From assembly GCA_009192285.1 (NCBI GenBank), contig CM018603.1, positions 1,465,802-1,529,801 on the forward strand: 64,000 nt of DNA, in the 5' to 3' direction. The DNA is from Morchella semilibera (taxonomy: Eukaryota; Ascomycota; Pezizomycetes; Pezizales; Morchellaceae). The translations under genes were made by a program, and so were the position numbers. This document shows, one piece after another, positions 31,955-44,500 of the stretch. The first letter of the stretch is position 1. Every line of letters begins with the position of its first letter. The notes under the pieces were generated by a model. That model saw nothing but the letters and a program-made list of their open reading frames with translations, did no database searches and had not been told where the DNA came from.

Positions 31955-34900
31955 TTATCGATCCTATAATGTTGTGTTAGTGCTGCCACTATAGCTAATG
32001 GGTAGAGGGTGGGGATTTGTAGGGGAGAACAAGTATTCGACACGGGAGGAGCTATGAGTAAAAAGCCTTCAATCTTTGCCCTTTCCTAGGCCGGGGGGGG
32101 GGGGGAGGGGTAGTAACCACTTCTACCCCTAACTACCCAAAAGCAGGACACACCACTCATCAACTTCAACATAAAAGATACGCAAATAATAAGATCATTA
32201 TTAATAAGAACAACCCCTCATCACGAGCCAGCGCAGCTCAAACAACCTATACGACCTAACGAACAAGTGCGGCCAGCCCGGCGGATTGGCCCTCGGGTAC
32301 CTTACACCCGGCCCAGAGCGAGGCCAATTGGAGCCTCAGCTCGCAAATACAGACTGTGTGCACTAGGGTCTATCCCTTGGACGGATGAAACCGTCAAACT
32401 CGCAGCCTGGACCGTGCACGTACTGGGTTGGGTATATTCGTTGCCCTTAATGGTTGATATCGATAACAACCATAGAGCCAATCAAAAATAAATATTAGAT
32501 ACCTACTTAAGCTAATATTATCTCGGGAACTAGGGAAGCTACGAATTTAAAAGTTTCATCCATCCAAGGGATAGATACAAGTGAATATTCGTCCTCCTAC
32601 CCAGAGCAAACTCTCCCGGGTTGGGGGGGGGGGGGGCTTAGCGTATTGGCCGGGTTAGCAGACGTTTTGGATGTATGTGAAGCTAGCTTTTGAAAAAAAC
32701 AAAATCATTGCCTGGTAAATAGAGGCTCGTAATTTCATAGCGTTTCCAGACTCAACTGCTATTGCATACACAGAAAAGCCCCGCAAAGGCCTTTTTGTAT
32801 GGCATGCAATAGTGGTCGGGTCCGGAAACGTCATGAGTTGACGAGTACCAATACATGCCAGGGAACAGGTCACTTTTTCTCAAAGCTCTTGGTACCAACG
32901 CAGACGGTGGTGGTTGCGTGGCTGAGCAGTAAAAGACTCGCTTCGGCTAACATCATTACACGGTTTGAGGTGGCAGACCTCACCTCCCTCATGTGGGAGT
33001 ATTGACAATTTGGGGTGATGTGTATGTGGATACTTTTGCTTTTGCAATTCCTTTTTTTTTTTTTTTATATATTGTCATTCGTAGAACCAATCTAGCTCCC
33101 CAGCAGCCTTGTGTGTGTTGCAACTCAAATCCCACAGATCACTCGACCTTCCCAGTTCCTAAGCGGGGCCTTAGATATCTCACGCGTGTTAATATTTCAG
33201 GGACCGATCAGACCTTTCAATCCAATTAAGACCTGAATCCACGCTTCGAGAAACACTCGCGCTATTGGGCTATTCATTGGTAGCTTTTACTATTGCGGTT
33301 TGCATTGTCAAAATTATCCGGACACAACGGAAAATAAGCCACGAATAGTCGTAAACTCTTGCAAGAAATTTAAGAAATACATACCGGTATTCAGCTTGAT
33401 GGTCTTGTAGTGAAGTTTTGTTATTTTTTGTTGGAGGCGCGACGCGACTTGCATCAGGCGTCCGGGTAATTTTGACAACCCACAATATATCATGATGGAA
33501 CCCCACCACATATATGGTACATGGGTCAAATTAACCTAGCTTCATCCTTCCCAAGTATCGCAACCGGCTCGTTTCTCAACTACCACCCCCATTAGCAATT
33601 AAGTTTCCTTTTCTTTTTGTCCTACGCGTACCTGACCCGTAATTATATATATCCGCACCGGTGAACCTGGCACAGCTATTCTCTCTCATGAACCTTTACC
33701 TCTCACCCTGTGTCTCAAATATTCTCCGTAGAAAACTTGCCTGTCCCTATATCATAACGTTTCTCGTCCCACCATTTCCGGTTTCGGCAACCCTCAGACT
33801 TACCATTTATCTCTGACGAAAGCAAATTTCTTCTGCAAAAACGGTACTCCAAGACTCGTTTCCTCCCATAAAAGCTGCACAATGCCGAATTGGGCCTTTC
33901 GGCTTCCTAGACGCTTCCCCAACAAAAGAAACAACTGGCTTATACATGGATTTGCGGGTTCCTGCGGTCGCTAACTTCCGTGCCGCAGCCGGGTAACGGT
34001 CCACCATTTGGGACTAGAACCCCTTTATTGCTCCGAAATATCAATATTATCTCGCTTTGTGGCGTTTATCTAAAACCTTCCCGCCAGGAGGGACTGTGAT
34101 CGACAGCATGAAACATGTTGCCGAGTCTGAATGCGGTTAGATCCACTGGTGCTGCACAATGATAGTCGAATCAAAGCGGGCAGGATGGTCATCATTATAT
34201 ATATGGCGCGAGAAGCATAGGGGGTGGGTGTGTAAACCTCAGAATCTTTTTTGTATGGGAATTAGGGTTGGGCTAGGCACTAGTACAATTATGGGAGTAG
34301 ATCTCCCAATTTTATAGACTGATTGGCTGCAAACGCTGAAGTTTACACACCTACCCTCGAGCCATACATGTATCCGGTTGAGAGGGAAATGATAGGCTAG
34401 AAGGTCTTTTTGAATTGCCGATACATCCCAGAGGAACAGGAACAGTGGCTGCTGCGAGTAATGTTTTGGATGTTATCTGTGCATGTGACATAGGCATTTC
34501 CCCGTAAAGTGTGGTCCTTTTGGACCAATATATTCTTCCAACAAAGATTTGAGGGCACAGAGTCGTTTAAATTCCTTTCAGCCATCTGCAGTACGGATAT
34601 GTCATTGACTGTTGAGATACTCAGAGTTTCAATTGTTGTAGAACTTTGTTACGGCCGCGAGGAGATAACATAGGTCATACGTACCTTCGTATCTTGTTTC
34701 TTTGTCTGCCGAAATTGATGAGCTGCTCCGATGTGTATGTCCCGTATTCGCACATTGTTCTTCAGTACACGGGTTCTCAGGACGGCTAAAACGTGGCCAG
34801 AGTTAGGCAGCATCTTGGATGGTAGTTGATGAGACCTGACAAGTTTGGTAGGTTCTCGCGAAGAGATTAAGAGGTATTGCTCGTGCCTCGGGTCGAAATT

Positions 34901-36276
34901 GTTAAAGCATGAGTAATTGGTAGCATCACTTTGGTAGTCTATAATAACTTCTAAGAGCAGCCTAGAGGTACCTGCGCAGAGAGACGAGATGCCTTACGAG
35001 CAAGCCCCAATATTGCCTAATGGATCGCAAAAACCGGGGTACGTACTAACATTTTATGACTCGTATCATTCGATTCATTCTAATCGGGCGGTGTGTGGCA
35101 GGCCTAGATACTAGGATGGTCTTCGTTTGGAACACCGGCCTGGCACTCATAGGGCCGGAATAATTTCTCCAGCCTTTGTCAGCCTTGATGACGACAATAG
35201 ACACTTCACGTGCACCTCTCTAGACACTTCAAGCAGGCTGTTACTAGGTGGGGCTGAAAGCGAGAATCATTCTCCGGTTTATCCCCGCTGGGGCGTCCCG
35301 GTACCTAGTAAGTGGTTTTTCATCAGTGCTGCATCAAGGGCTATTTCTCACTCAGGAGGAGAACCTACCTTTTCACTACTACAGATGCAATGTGGGTGAA
35401 TGGGGGTGATAGTGTGGGGGTTTGCATTTTACCCACACTCTTTGCACTCTCAGCTTCCCAGTTCCGTAGGGCATCCTCACCTAAACCACCACATGAGGCC
35501 GGCCGGTAATGGGGACTAGGAGAATTAGTTTCCTGGCTTTTCCATAGGCTATGGATTTCGCTGACAAATCGCGTTCAATTTCAACACATAGACCAAACCT
35601 CAGGTCTTGCCGTTTATCTTGGGATCTTCAACTCTAACTAAACGTCGCAGACTCAGGAACAACAACTACATTTTCGGCAACTCCAGCTATTGATCTACCC
35701 TTTCGCCCGTGTCCTCTTCTATCTTCAGTGAACGGCTGGCTCATAATACATTTCGATATGAGGATAATACGGGCTTGCGCTCAGTTGCTACCTGGTGCTC
35801 ACATTTCATGGGAGAATATGCGCGCAGTCGAAGGGCAACTTTCTACGTATAGAAGTTCTCAGGACCATTAATCCTATATATCCTACTCCTCCTAATTGGA
35901 TTGACTAAAAAAATATTGAATACTAGGGAGGAACGCGAATCGGGGGCAGGGGACGCACTAGTGCCACAGACTGTGCTAAACATCTCAACCCTTCATGAGC
36001 AGTTCCAGCAGCCAAACATTCCCCTCCCCCCCCCCTCCCCACTCCCCACACGCGCACATACATCTCGTCTCCTTCTCGCCGGGCCAAACCTCTTCCCACC
36101 AGCACTCTTCCACCTCCCACACACACACGCATACACACGTACACTCGCATCTTGAAGATATATATACCAAGGGCAGCAGCTCGAGTCGTGGTGCTGGACA
36201 GAGGCTCCCTCCTCATTGATTCTGATATTTGACAAACTAGCAAAAAAAGAAGTAGATTTATCTTATCCTATCGTGT
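31955..36276. other. Long intergenic stretch
   Basis: No gene supported. G tracts of 13 and 14 lie at 32093-32105 and 32623-32636; the palindrome TACATGTA is near 34369. Short minus-strand frames at 33807-34007 and elsewhere are not convincing. Confidence 0.4.
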
Positions 36277-36277
36277 C

Positions 36278-36982
36278 ATGGTCACGCACTCGGGCAAGAT
36301 GAGAAGCACTACTGACTCACTCTTCCTCATCACCAACTGCAACGATTATTGCGACATCACACCCCTCAAGTCGTGCTCCGAGCTCACCATCTCCCGCCCT
36401 ACCTCGCCCTCGCACAACACCGAGTATAGGACTGTCAAACCATTCTTTTCGCCTGACAGTTACCGTACGCCCACAGTCCTGAAACCGGCTAGCACATCAC
36501 CTGAAGCCCACCAGGAGGAGCCCTCCACATACTGCGAGCAATCCCTGCTCTTCGTGGCCTGTACTAACCGCGAAGAGACACTTCCAGCACACCTTCAAGA
36601 ACACCAACCCGCCTCTCAGCCGCCTCCCCCCCCTAGCGCGAATGGCGGAGATGTTGATCAGGTCTGTGAGATGCTCAAGTACGCTACATACCGCGCTCGC
36701 TGGGAGATGAACTCCTCCCTAGACACATTGGCGGCGGCCAAGATCCGGCTGACGGGACTTCGTAGGGCTACGAGCCTAGCTAATGAGGGTAGCGCGGTGC
36801 ATGCACAGGAGCGGCAGGTGCATGCGGAGGTTCTAGCACTGCAAGACGAAGTGAATGAAAGAGCGAGAGTGCTGGAAGAACTGGTGGAGAGGAGGGATGA
36901 GCTGCTGAGGTTGTCTGGGAAGGAGCCGGAGGGTATGGAGGAGGAGGTTTATGAGTGGGGGGGATTGTTGAGCGGGTTATAG
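36278..36982 (+). CDS. Intronless protein with a C-terminal coiled coil, unknown function
   Basis: ATG at 36278 and a stop at 36980-36982 give 234 codons; a second ATG seven codons in is also possible. The N-terminal half is Ser/Thr/Pro-rich (SELTISRPTSPSHNTEYRTV), followed by a PPPPP linker. The C-terminal half is helical with heptad-like leucines (DEVNERARVLEELVERRDEL). A one-mismatch copy of the 17-bp CATG motif spans the start codon (36277-36293). The coding strand is C-rich at the 5' side and G-rich at the 3' side. Confidence 0.6.
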   Translation: MVTHSGKMRSTTDSLFLITNCNDYCDITPLKSCSELTISRPTSPSHNTEYRTVKPFFSPDSYRTPTVLKPASTSPEAHQEEPSTYCEQSLLFVACTNREETLPAHLQEHQPASQPPPPPSANGGDVDQVCEMLKYATYRARWEMNSSLDTLAAAKIRLTGLRRATSLANEGSAVHAQERQVHAEVLALQDEVNERARVLEELVERRDELLRLSGKEPEGMEEEVYEWGGLLSGL

Positions 36983-39026
36983 ACTTTTGAAGTACCACCG
37001 TCCTAATATACCCCTATCAACTAGTACTCTCTCTCCTCTGTTTCTCTAGTTCAAGGGGGATACGTGCACCTTAGCTTGGTGGTTTTCTTTCGTGTTTATA
37101 TATTTTTTTTTCCGGCTATGTCCAATTATTTAATTTCCTTTCAGTACCATCTTTCAATGACCCTTTACTAGAGTGCTATAGAGACGAGTGTCTCATGCCC
37201 CACATCCCACTGTTCAACCTCCTATATGTACTATACCAGGCATAGCGAACATAACCGGAGAGTTGCATGGAAATGATTGAATGACCATCTCAAGCCTGCC
37301 TGCTGGGCCTTATGTACCTGACGCCGTGAAGAGCGCCACCAAGCCCCCCGCGGTTTGAAAAGGCTACCACCTGGTTGTGTATATCTCATTCAGCCATCTA
37401 TCTGGTTAGTACCGACCCATCCTTGAAAAAAAAAAAAAAACACCCAAACCCAACACCCACAATACCCATATCCATATCCACACCCCATGCGCCCCCGCCC
37501 TAGAAGAAGGCTCGTTGTGGCCGATAGATCTCTTGATCCCATACAGGTCTCGTTCCTCTACCATGGGGGGCCAGGTACGTGGGTATTAAAGGGCGAGTAG
37601 GGTAGCTGAAGGACGGTTACGGCGGCCGCGTGGGGGGTATCACTTCCTCCCCGTGGTTTGTTTGTTTCCGTTTTTTGCCCTGCTGGCTGGCTGGTGGTTT
37701 GGTCGTTGTGGTTGTGTTTTAGGCTTGACACCTGTGTCTAGCTCCCGATCCAACGGCGGCCAGCTTTGCTCTTACCACCGCGGCCAACGTACGGCGGGAT
37801 CGGGCCGTTTTGTGTATGATACGGTCTCGACCGCCGGGGCGGGTTGAACCGCGGCTTGTAAAGAATGTTTTACGGCTCTGCCCGTGGACGGGGTCCCACT
37901 GGTAGACCAGGCGCGGACGCTAGCTAGCTTCTTGACGGGAAGAGCGGTCGGGACATAGTGGGCCCACGTATAACGGGCGAAAAGGACGGCCCCCACACCG
38001 AGCGTCGGTGCTGGGGCGGTGGGTATGGACCGTTTTATATGTGTCCGCCATTGCGGTTGCTCTATGTCTGGCCGTGGGACGCGGCGTCACAGCTTCTCAC
38101 TCGGCCCTCTGTCCCGCCACCGTGGGTGCATGCATGTAACCAAGGTCATAATGGCAACCGCACCACCCCCTATGTGCAACCCAAAACAAAAAAGAAACTG
38201 GTGCGCTCCTGGCTGGTAGCCCCGTCATTCACCGGCGCGCGGACAGGTACCCCAGGCTAAAACATCCTCACCAGTCTGTACCCGGTTTCTCCGGGGGGCG
38301 TGCCGTGGTTGGGGTTTTGGTGGGCTGGCCGGCTGGCTGGCTGCTTGTGCGGGCGGGCGGGGGAGGGGGAGGGCGAGGGGGAGGGGGAGGGGGGTTACGC
38401 CTGCGGCGGGAGCTGTCTGCCTCGATAGATAGGACGCTGGGGGAACCCTGTCAGACGTACGCAGGAACCTGTCGCCTTGCAACCCGGAGAACCAGCACTT
38501 GTGGTAAAGCCTCAAACCACATGAATCTGGATAGGCAGCTGCCTACTAATAGAAAGATACCCCTCAAGCCGATGGGGCAAATCTCGCTGAAAAGCCCGCG
38601 GGGGAGCAGCCAGATAGAAACTCGTGCTGGATAGATATACACCTGTATATATGCGCAGAGATCAGCACCATAGCATATTTGGGTCGGAATTTCTTGGGAC
38701 GGTTCTCACAATCCTTCCTCCTGTGTGGTTGTGGTTCGGTGGAGTTCTGGTACGTACATGCAACAGGTTTCTGCGTCGGCGGGGTTCTAGGTAACGCGTT
38801 ATAACCCATATACCGTGCGGGCGGTGGCGTGGAGGTCTGGCCGCCGGGGGGCCGGGTTGTTACGATGAGGGGGGAGGTATCGAGAGCGGGTTCTGGGAGG
38901 GAGGGGATATGTTCGTGCACTGGGCTGCGGTGGTGGGTCAGAGGACAGAACAGAACAGACAGCGAGTGATAGTCTGTGAGTGGCCACCACAACAACACAC
39001 CACACCACGATCAATAACCCAAGATA

Positions 39027-39058
<32 letters not shown>

Positions 39059-39352
39059 GGACGTACATATCGATTCTTTATATTGCACGCCCTTTGTCCG
39101 GCTGCTGGTGGTGCGGGTGCACAGCTAAATACTGCGCCTACATATATATATAGCGGGCTCTGCAGTGCATGGTAGACACAATAACGGTGGATGAGAGATT
39201 AGGTTGGCCTTGTTTGTATATACCCGACTGACTGGCGGCGGTGGACTCACGACTGACTGACTGACTGACTGCAGTGTTCTTTGTTCGCACCCTCAGACAG
39301 ACGCAATCCTTTGTTCCAAACCCGCGCCCCCCCGAGAACACCACAACGCCCA
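36983..39352. other. Intergenic stretch with simple repeats
   Basis: It contains an A15 tract near 37425, a (CA)n microsatellite (39028-39057) and a (GACT)n patch (39251-39271). No gene supported. Confidence 0.4.
39028..39057 (+). repeat. (CA)15 microsatellite
   Basis: Uninterrupted CA dinucleotides. Confidence 0.9.
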
Positions 39353-40012
39353 ATGCCCCCAATAACCCACCACCGTGGCGGTGGCCCCGCGCCTGCACCC
39401 GCGCCTGCGCCCGCACCCCCGCCCGCGCCCGCGCCCGCCCCCCTCCCCCCAATCATGGTCCCGATCATCGTCCCCGCCCCGCTCCCCCCCCTCCCCCCGC
39501 CCCACCGCATCCCCGCCGCCGCGCCCTACCGCCTCCCAAACCACACCCGCAAGCACCTCAACACACAGCTCCGCGCCGCCACCGCCTCCCTAATCGGCAT
39601 CCACCGCCCCATGCGCCAGCTACAGTTCCTGCTCCGCAGCCTGTACCGCCGCACGGCACGCACCATGCTCGAGAACACGCCTCTGCCCGGGCGCGCGCGC
39701 CGCCGCCTCGCGGGCCGGACCCTCCAGATGCGGTACCTGGTGCGGCGGGCGCGCCGCGCGTTTGGCGCCGCCGAGGCCAGGGGCGGGGTCGTCGTCGCGT
39801 ATGTGGCCGGTGTGGTCAAGTTTTGGAGGGAGGAGCTGGGGGTGCCGTGGTCGGGGCGCGGGTTCCCGAGGGTCTTTGGGAGGGAGGAGAGGCGGTTGTG
39901 GGGCATGGTGGGGAGGCTTGTGCAGGCGTGGAGGGAGGTGTATCATGATGTTGGCGTCATGGTCAGGGACTTTTTTGAGGAGGGGGCTGAGATGTATTGT
40001 GGGATGCAGTAG
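39353..40012 (+). CDS. Intronless Pro/Ala-rich then Arg-rich protein, unknown function
   Basis: I take the ATG at 39353 (MPPITHHRGGG) as the start; the frame is open from 39281. A (PA)n tract comes first, then LPPIMVPIIVPAP, a basic helical region (RQLQFLLRSLYRRTARTML, RRARRAFGAAEARG), and a C-terminal part with VVKFWREELGVPW and RVFGREERRLWGMVGRLVQA. It ends at TAG 40010-40012. The 5' half of the coding strand is almost G-free in places and the 3' half is strongly G-rich. The first codons recall the gene at 20341, but overall similarity is not evident. Confidence 0.55.
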   Translation: MPPITHHRGGGPAPAPAPAPAPPPAPAPAPLPPIMVPIIVPAPLPPLPPPHRIPAAAPYRLPNHTRKHLNTQLRAATASLIGIHRPMRQLQFLLRSLYRRTARTMLENTPLPGRARRRLAGRTLQMRYLVRRARRAFGAAEARGGVVVAYVAGVVKFWREELGVPWSGRGFPRVFGREERRLWGMVGRLVQAWREVYHDVGVMVRDFFEEGAEMYCGMQ

Positions 40013-41594
40013 CGGGACTGGTGGACTGGGTTTTGTGGTTATGTGGTTTTAGGTTTTTAATTTATTGCCCCCGCGTTCGTGATGATTGCAGTACGCTCTC
40101 TATATTGTAGCTCGTGCAGAATAGGTAGATGCGCGCCCGCGGTCCGATCTTGACCCACCAACTAGCTAGCCCATTGCTGTAGTATTTATATATATTGACC
40201 ACTTCCTTCCTTCCCTCCTTCCTTCCTCTACAGTCGTAACCACGTCCGCGGCGCGAACCGAAACACCCTCACGATAAACTACACCAAACCACTCCGCCAC
40301 CCCCAAACTGCAAACCAGAACCGCAAACCGGCTTCTCACCCCCAACAAGCAGGGTTAGGGTTCCACCCGGCCAGACAAAGAACCACCGGACAAAGAAACC
40401 GTTCGCCACCCCAGCCAGCCCCTGGACGCGGGCGAGCCTAAACTGAGAAGGGTGGTGGTTGAGAATGGGGTGTAGGGGGAGGGTTGAGTGTGGACTATGT
40501 ACGTACACGGGGGGTTCTGGGGTGCTGGATACATAAAATATTGCGTTTCTTGACAGTCATGACCCATCACTCGCCATCGAACCGGCCCCACCCACGCCAC
40601 AAACACCCGCACGCAGATAGGGCTGGGGGTACGCCTGCGGTATTGTGTTACACGCCGAGGGTGCTGGCAGACACGGGTTCGTAGGCTAGTATGTGTATGT
40701 GTATTCACCGAGACGTAGCGGTGGGGAGGAAGGGCCGGTACTTACCTGCACTGCACTCTATGGTTGTGCGGTCTGCATAACCCCGGAATGCCCTCACCTC
40801 CCCGGGGCGGCGGTGTTGTGGACCAATCCAGGTAGGTGGTAGGTAGGTACCTGTATGGGTGCTGCTTGGATCCAGCACAGTCAACCACTTCTGTACCCGG
40901 TATTGCTGCAGTAACGGGTTCGGACATGTAAACAAAGGGCGGTCGAGTGATCATCGGTGATCGCGTGCTGCATGAGATATCACTCGGGGAATGTATCCTC
41001 ATTATTGTAGGCCTGTGTGCCAAGGGGGTTGTTACGAAGGGCTGCTAGGGTCCCTCCTGTGTCGGGTCAAGACGTGACAGGGTTATGGTCGCGCCAGACT
41101 CTATCACGAGGGGTGGCTGTGGGTGGGGCGGGCGCAGGGGGTACACAGCTAGCTGTGTACCTGTGTGGTGCCATCCCCTATTTTGGTGTGCCGGTTGGGA
41201 TGTGGTATTTATGTATATCAGTCTATTAGTCCGTAAAGAAATACCGATTGGGTCTGGGGACGGGACTAGTGCCAGACAAGCAGTCGAGGGCCATGTCGTA
41301 TTACAGGCTTTTGTATGTACCCGGAAATAAGGGTGTAACGACACCAGATATCCTACGGCAACACTTCAAGTCGTAACCGGAGGGGATTATCGTGGGACCT
41401 CTTTACCGACATCACAGATAATATTCTCTCAAACAACGTTGTATTCATTTCTCTCCTAGTCATCCTCATTAAGTACTCCACAGACGCTCAAACACAAAAA
41501 CAAAATTCTAACCATCAATAAAAACACGCTCATGAAAAAGAGACATTAAATAAAAATCGCTAAATAGCCATCCGTCAATACAAACTACTACTTC
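40013..41594. other. Intergenic stretch
   Basis: It contains CATG-N5-TCACTCGG exactly at 40971-40987 and with one mismatch at 40558-40574. No gene supported. The 3' end overlaps the AT-rich 3' flank of the minus-strand gene that ends at 41595. Confidence 0.4.
40971..40987 (+). promoter_or_regulatory. CATG-N5-TCACTCGG motif
   Basis: Exact match (N5 = AGATA). Function unknown. Confidence 0.35.
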
Positions 41595-44500
41595 TCAATA
41601 CCCATACGGCGTGCTCCCATACGGCGTGCTCCCTCCAGCACCGTTCCTCATCTTCGCCCTCTCCAACGGTGTCATCCCCATATTACCAGGGCCCGGGCCA
41701 ACCACCGGCGAACCAACTCTGCCGACGGCTGGTGACCCAACTCTGCCGACTACTGGCGACCCAATCCTTCCGACGGCTGGTGACCCGGTCCTTCCGACAG
41801 CCGGTGACGCAGTCCTGCCAACAGCCGGCGACGCAGTCCTGCCAACAGCCGGCGATGCAACTCTCCCGGCCGGGGTTGCATTTCTCCCGCCATTCGCCTC
41901 CTCGATCTCAACCTGCGCTTCGAGTTTCTTATACGCCTCCTCCACCGCTTTGTCCACGATATCGAAATCGCCCTCAACCACAGCGATGCGCTCCGTCAAC
42001 TCCTTGTCGGTCTCTGCGTCGGCCTTCCCCTTCTCACTTGCTACGCCCTCAATAACCTCCTTTGCAGAGCCAGCAAGGTGTGCCTCCGCAAGGTTAACCT
42101 GGTTTGAAGAGTCGTTGATGAGAAGAGAGGCGGCGTGGAAGACTTTCATGAATTTGATCGAGGTTTCTTTGAGGTCTTTGAGAGTGTCGTATGCGCAGGC
42201 GATTTCCCGCTTGGTCAGCGCTGCGTCGCTACCAGGCGAGGGCAGTGTGTTGACAAGTGTGGTGACAGCGGCAGTGATCTCCTCGGTATAGTTGAGTTCG
42301 GCATCTAGCCCACGTTCGATACTCTCCTCGATGGTGTTCATCAGCTGCTGCGTACGCTCGTGTTTCGCTTGTGCCGCTTCAAGAACACTACCGGATAACA
42401 AAGAATCAGCATCAACACTTATACTGGCAGCGCAAGGGATTACATACGCTTTCTTCTCGCTCTCCTCAAAATGTTTCTCCATGCTCTTCATCTTAGCAAT
42501 GTTCCCACTTACGTATAATGGCTGGATGACCGTCTTTTTAAACTTCTTGTCCCGTTCAAGGACAGCCAACTGGACCTTCCAATGCCTGTTCTCAATAAAC
42601 TTGCTCAACTCTAGCAAGCCTTCCATCAACTCCGTCAACTCAGCACTATCAGATACGGCCCATCTATCTTTGCCGGCAGCGGTATTCGGAACCATCGCTT
42701 GAACCTCGTAATATTTCTCCATGAGACCCCGGATACCCTCCTGGATCTTGTCGTACACCTTCGAAAACACCTCCGTGCAGTAGATCTCGTACTCCTCTTC
42801 CTCTTCCTTGGCCTCCGTCCTTGCTTCTTTCGCCTGAAACTCCGCCTCCATTTCCTTGATATCCCCATACCCAATCTGCTCATCGGTAAATAGATCGTTG
42901 GTGTATTGCTCATGCTCCTCTACGCGAGCCCGACGCTCTTCGTCCAACTTTCTCCGGCGCTTTTTGGCAGATTCAGCATAAGCACGGTTGATCTCCTCAA
43001 TGAAACCAAAGTCTTCACCGATACTGTCGATTGTCTTTCTCACGTCATCCAAAACCTTTGTCTCGTTACTCCTTGGAGCACGATTCTTTGGCAATATAGC
43101 TGATAGGGCATCTAAAGCTGGGTTCGGGGCGGGCGTAGTGGGAAAATAACTCTGTCTCTTCTTATCCGAAACCTCGTCTCCACCATTTGGAGTAGAAAAA
43201 ACGCTTGCGCTCCCACCCGGACTAGGATACGTATCTTGGGGGTAAGGTTGATGATACCCATCGACGTAGGTCTTACTGCCCTTCAATGAACCGAAAGGGT
43301 GAACACCCCCTTGGCTAGTAGGACTCTCCATCATGGTCTCCGACCTCGACGGAGGATGACCAGGGCCAACAGAGTTACGTTTTGGGTGTTGGCCCGGCCC
43401 ACCAGACATGAAGGTCGATGCTCTCTTTGGATCAAACGCGATAAAATCGCTTCCGCCAGGGGCTGGAGACGGTTTTCTGCCACCCTGGATCACCGGGTTG
43501 TATGGTTTGTATATCCCTGTTGACTCGGGTGTCTGCTTAGGCGGTGGTGTAGCTGCGGTTTCGGTACCGTTGAAGGGGGCGTATTGATCTCCAGTAGCTC
43601 CAAATGTGAATCTGGTGGGAGAAGATGGGGACGCAGGATTAAAAGATTTGTACTCACTCTTCTGTGCCGATGGTGGGGAGACAGGGTCTTGACTAAAAGC
43701 AACATGCCCTTGATTCAGGTTTTGTGCGAGCACCGATTCGGGCCGCTTCCTAATGACCAGAGGCTCAGGTGATATTGGTGGATCCTCCAACGTCACTGGT
43801 GTATGCTTCGGTCTCGGAGACTGTTTCTTCGGCTCTGTTTGTGAAACAGGTGTTTTAGGTTTTTCCAGTGTCCAAGGAGTAGTAGGCTGTGCTCCTGCCT
43901 CAATGGTTCCAGATGGAACTGAAAGTTTAATTTCCGCCGGTGGGTCTGCGGAAGAGTTGCTTCTGGATCTTTGCGTCGGTCCTATCGCACTTTCAGGTAG
44001 TAATCCAAGTTTATCCTTCGAGTCCTCTTCGCGTCCGTCATACTGTGGTAATTTTCCATATACGCTGCTCTGCCGGCTGGGGGGGTCGCCAAGTGCGTGA
44101 GGATACCGCTGACCTCGGACATAGTATTCGTGTTCCATGAAATCGGTAAAGATCTTGAGCTTCTCTTCGTCCGTCCTTGCCGCGACCTCTGCCTGGATCA
44201 TGAGGATGAAGCGTTGAATGGAGTCGGTGTAGAATTGGTCTAGATTGCCGAGCGGGTCGGGATCTTGTTGTTCCTGGCTAGGCGGCTGGGTCATCGTCAC
44301 TGATGTGGCAGGAGTAAGGATGGTGGTTTCTGACAGCGCCGGCGTTGCCCCTCCCACCGTTCTAGGTGGGCCTGTGTTCTCAGGGTAAGTCTGGGGCTGA
44401 ACTGGGGGTTCCGGTTGGTGCTGTTCCTCTGTTAGCTGTGGCCAGCCTCCAGGAATGTGCGTCTCTTGGCCAGGAGTGTGCGACCGAGGCCATCCCCCGG

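Noticed and set aside
39293-39948. Long overlapping frames on both strands around the 39353 gene
   Set aside because: GC-rich DNA lacks stop codons in many frames; only the chosen frame has a plausible folded C-terminal part.
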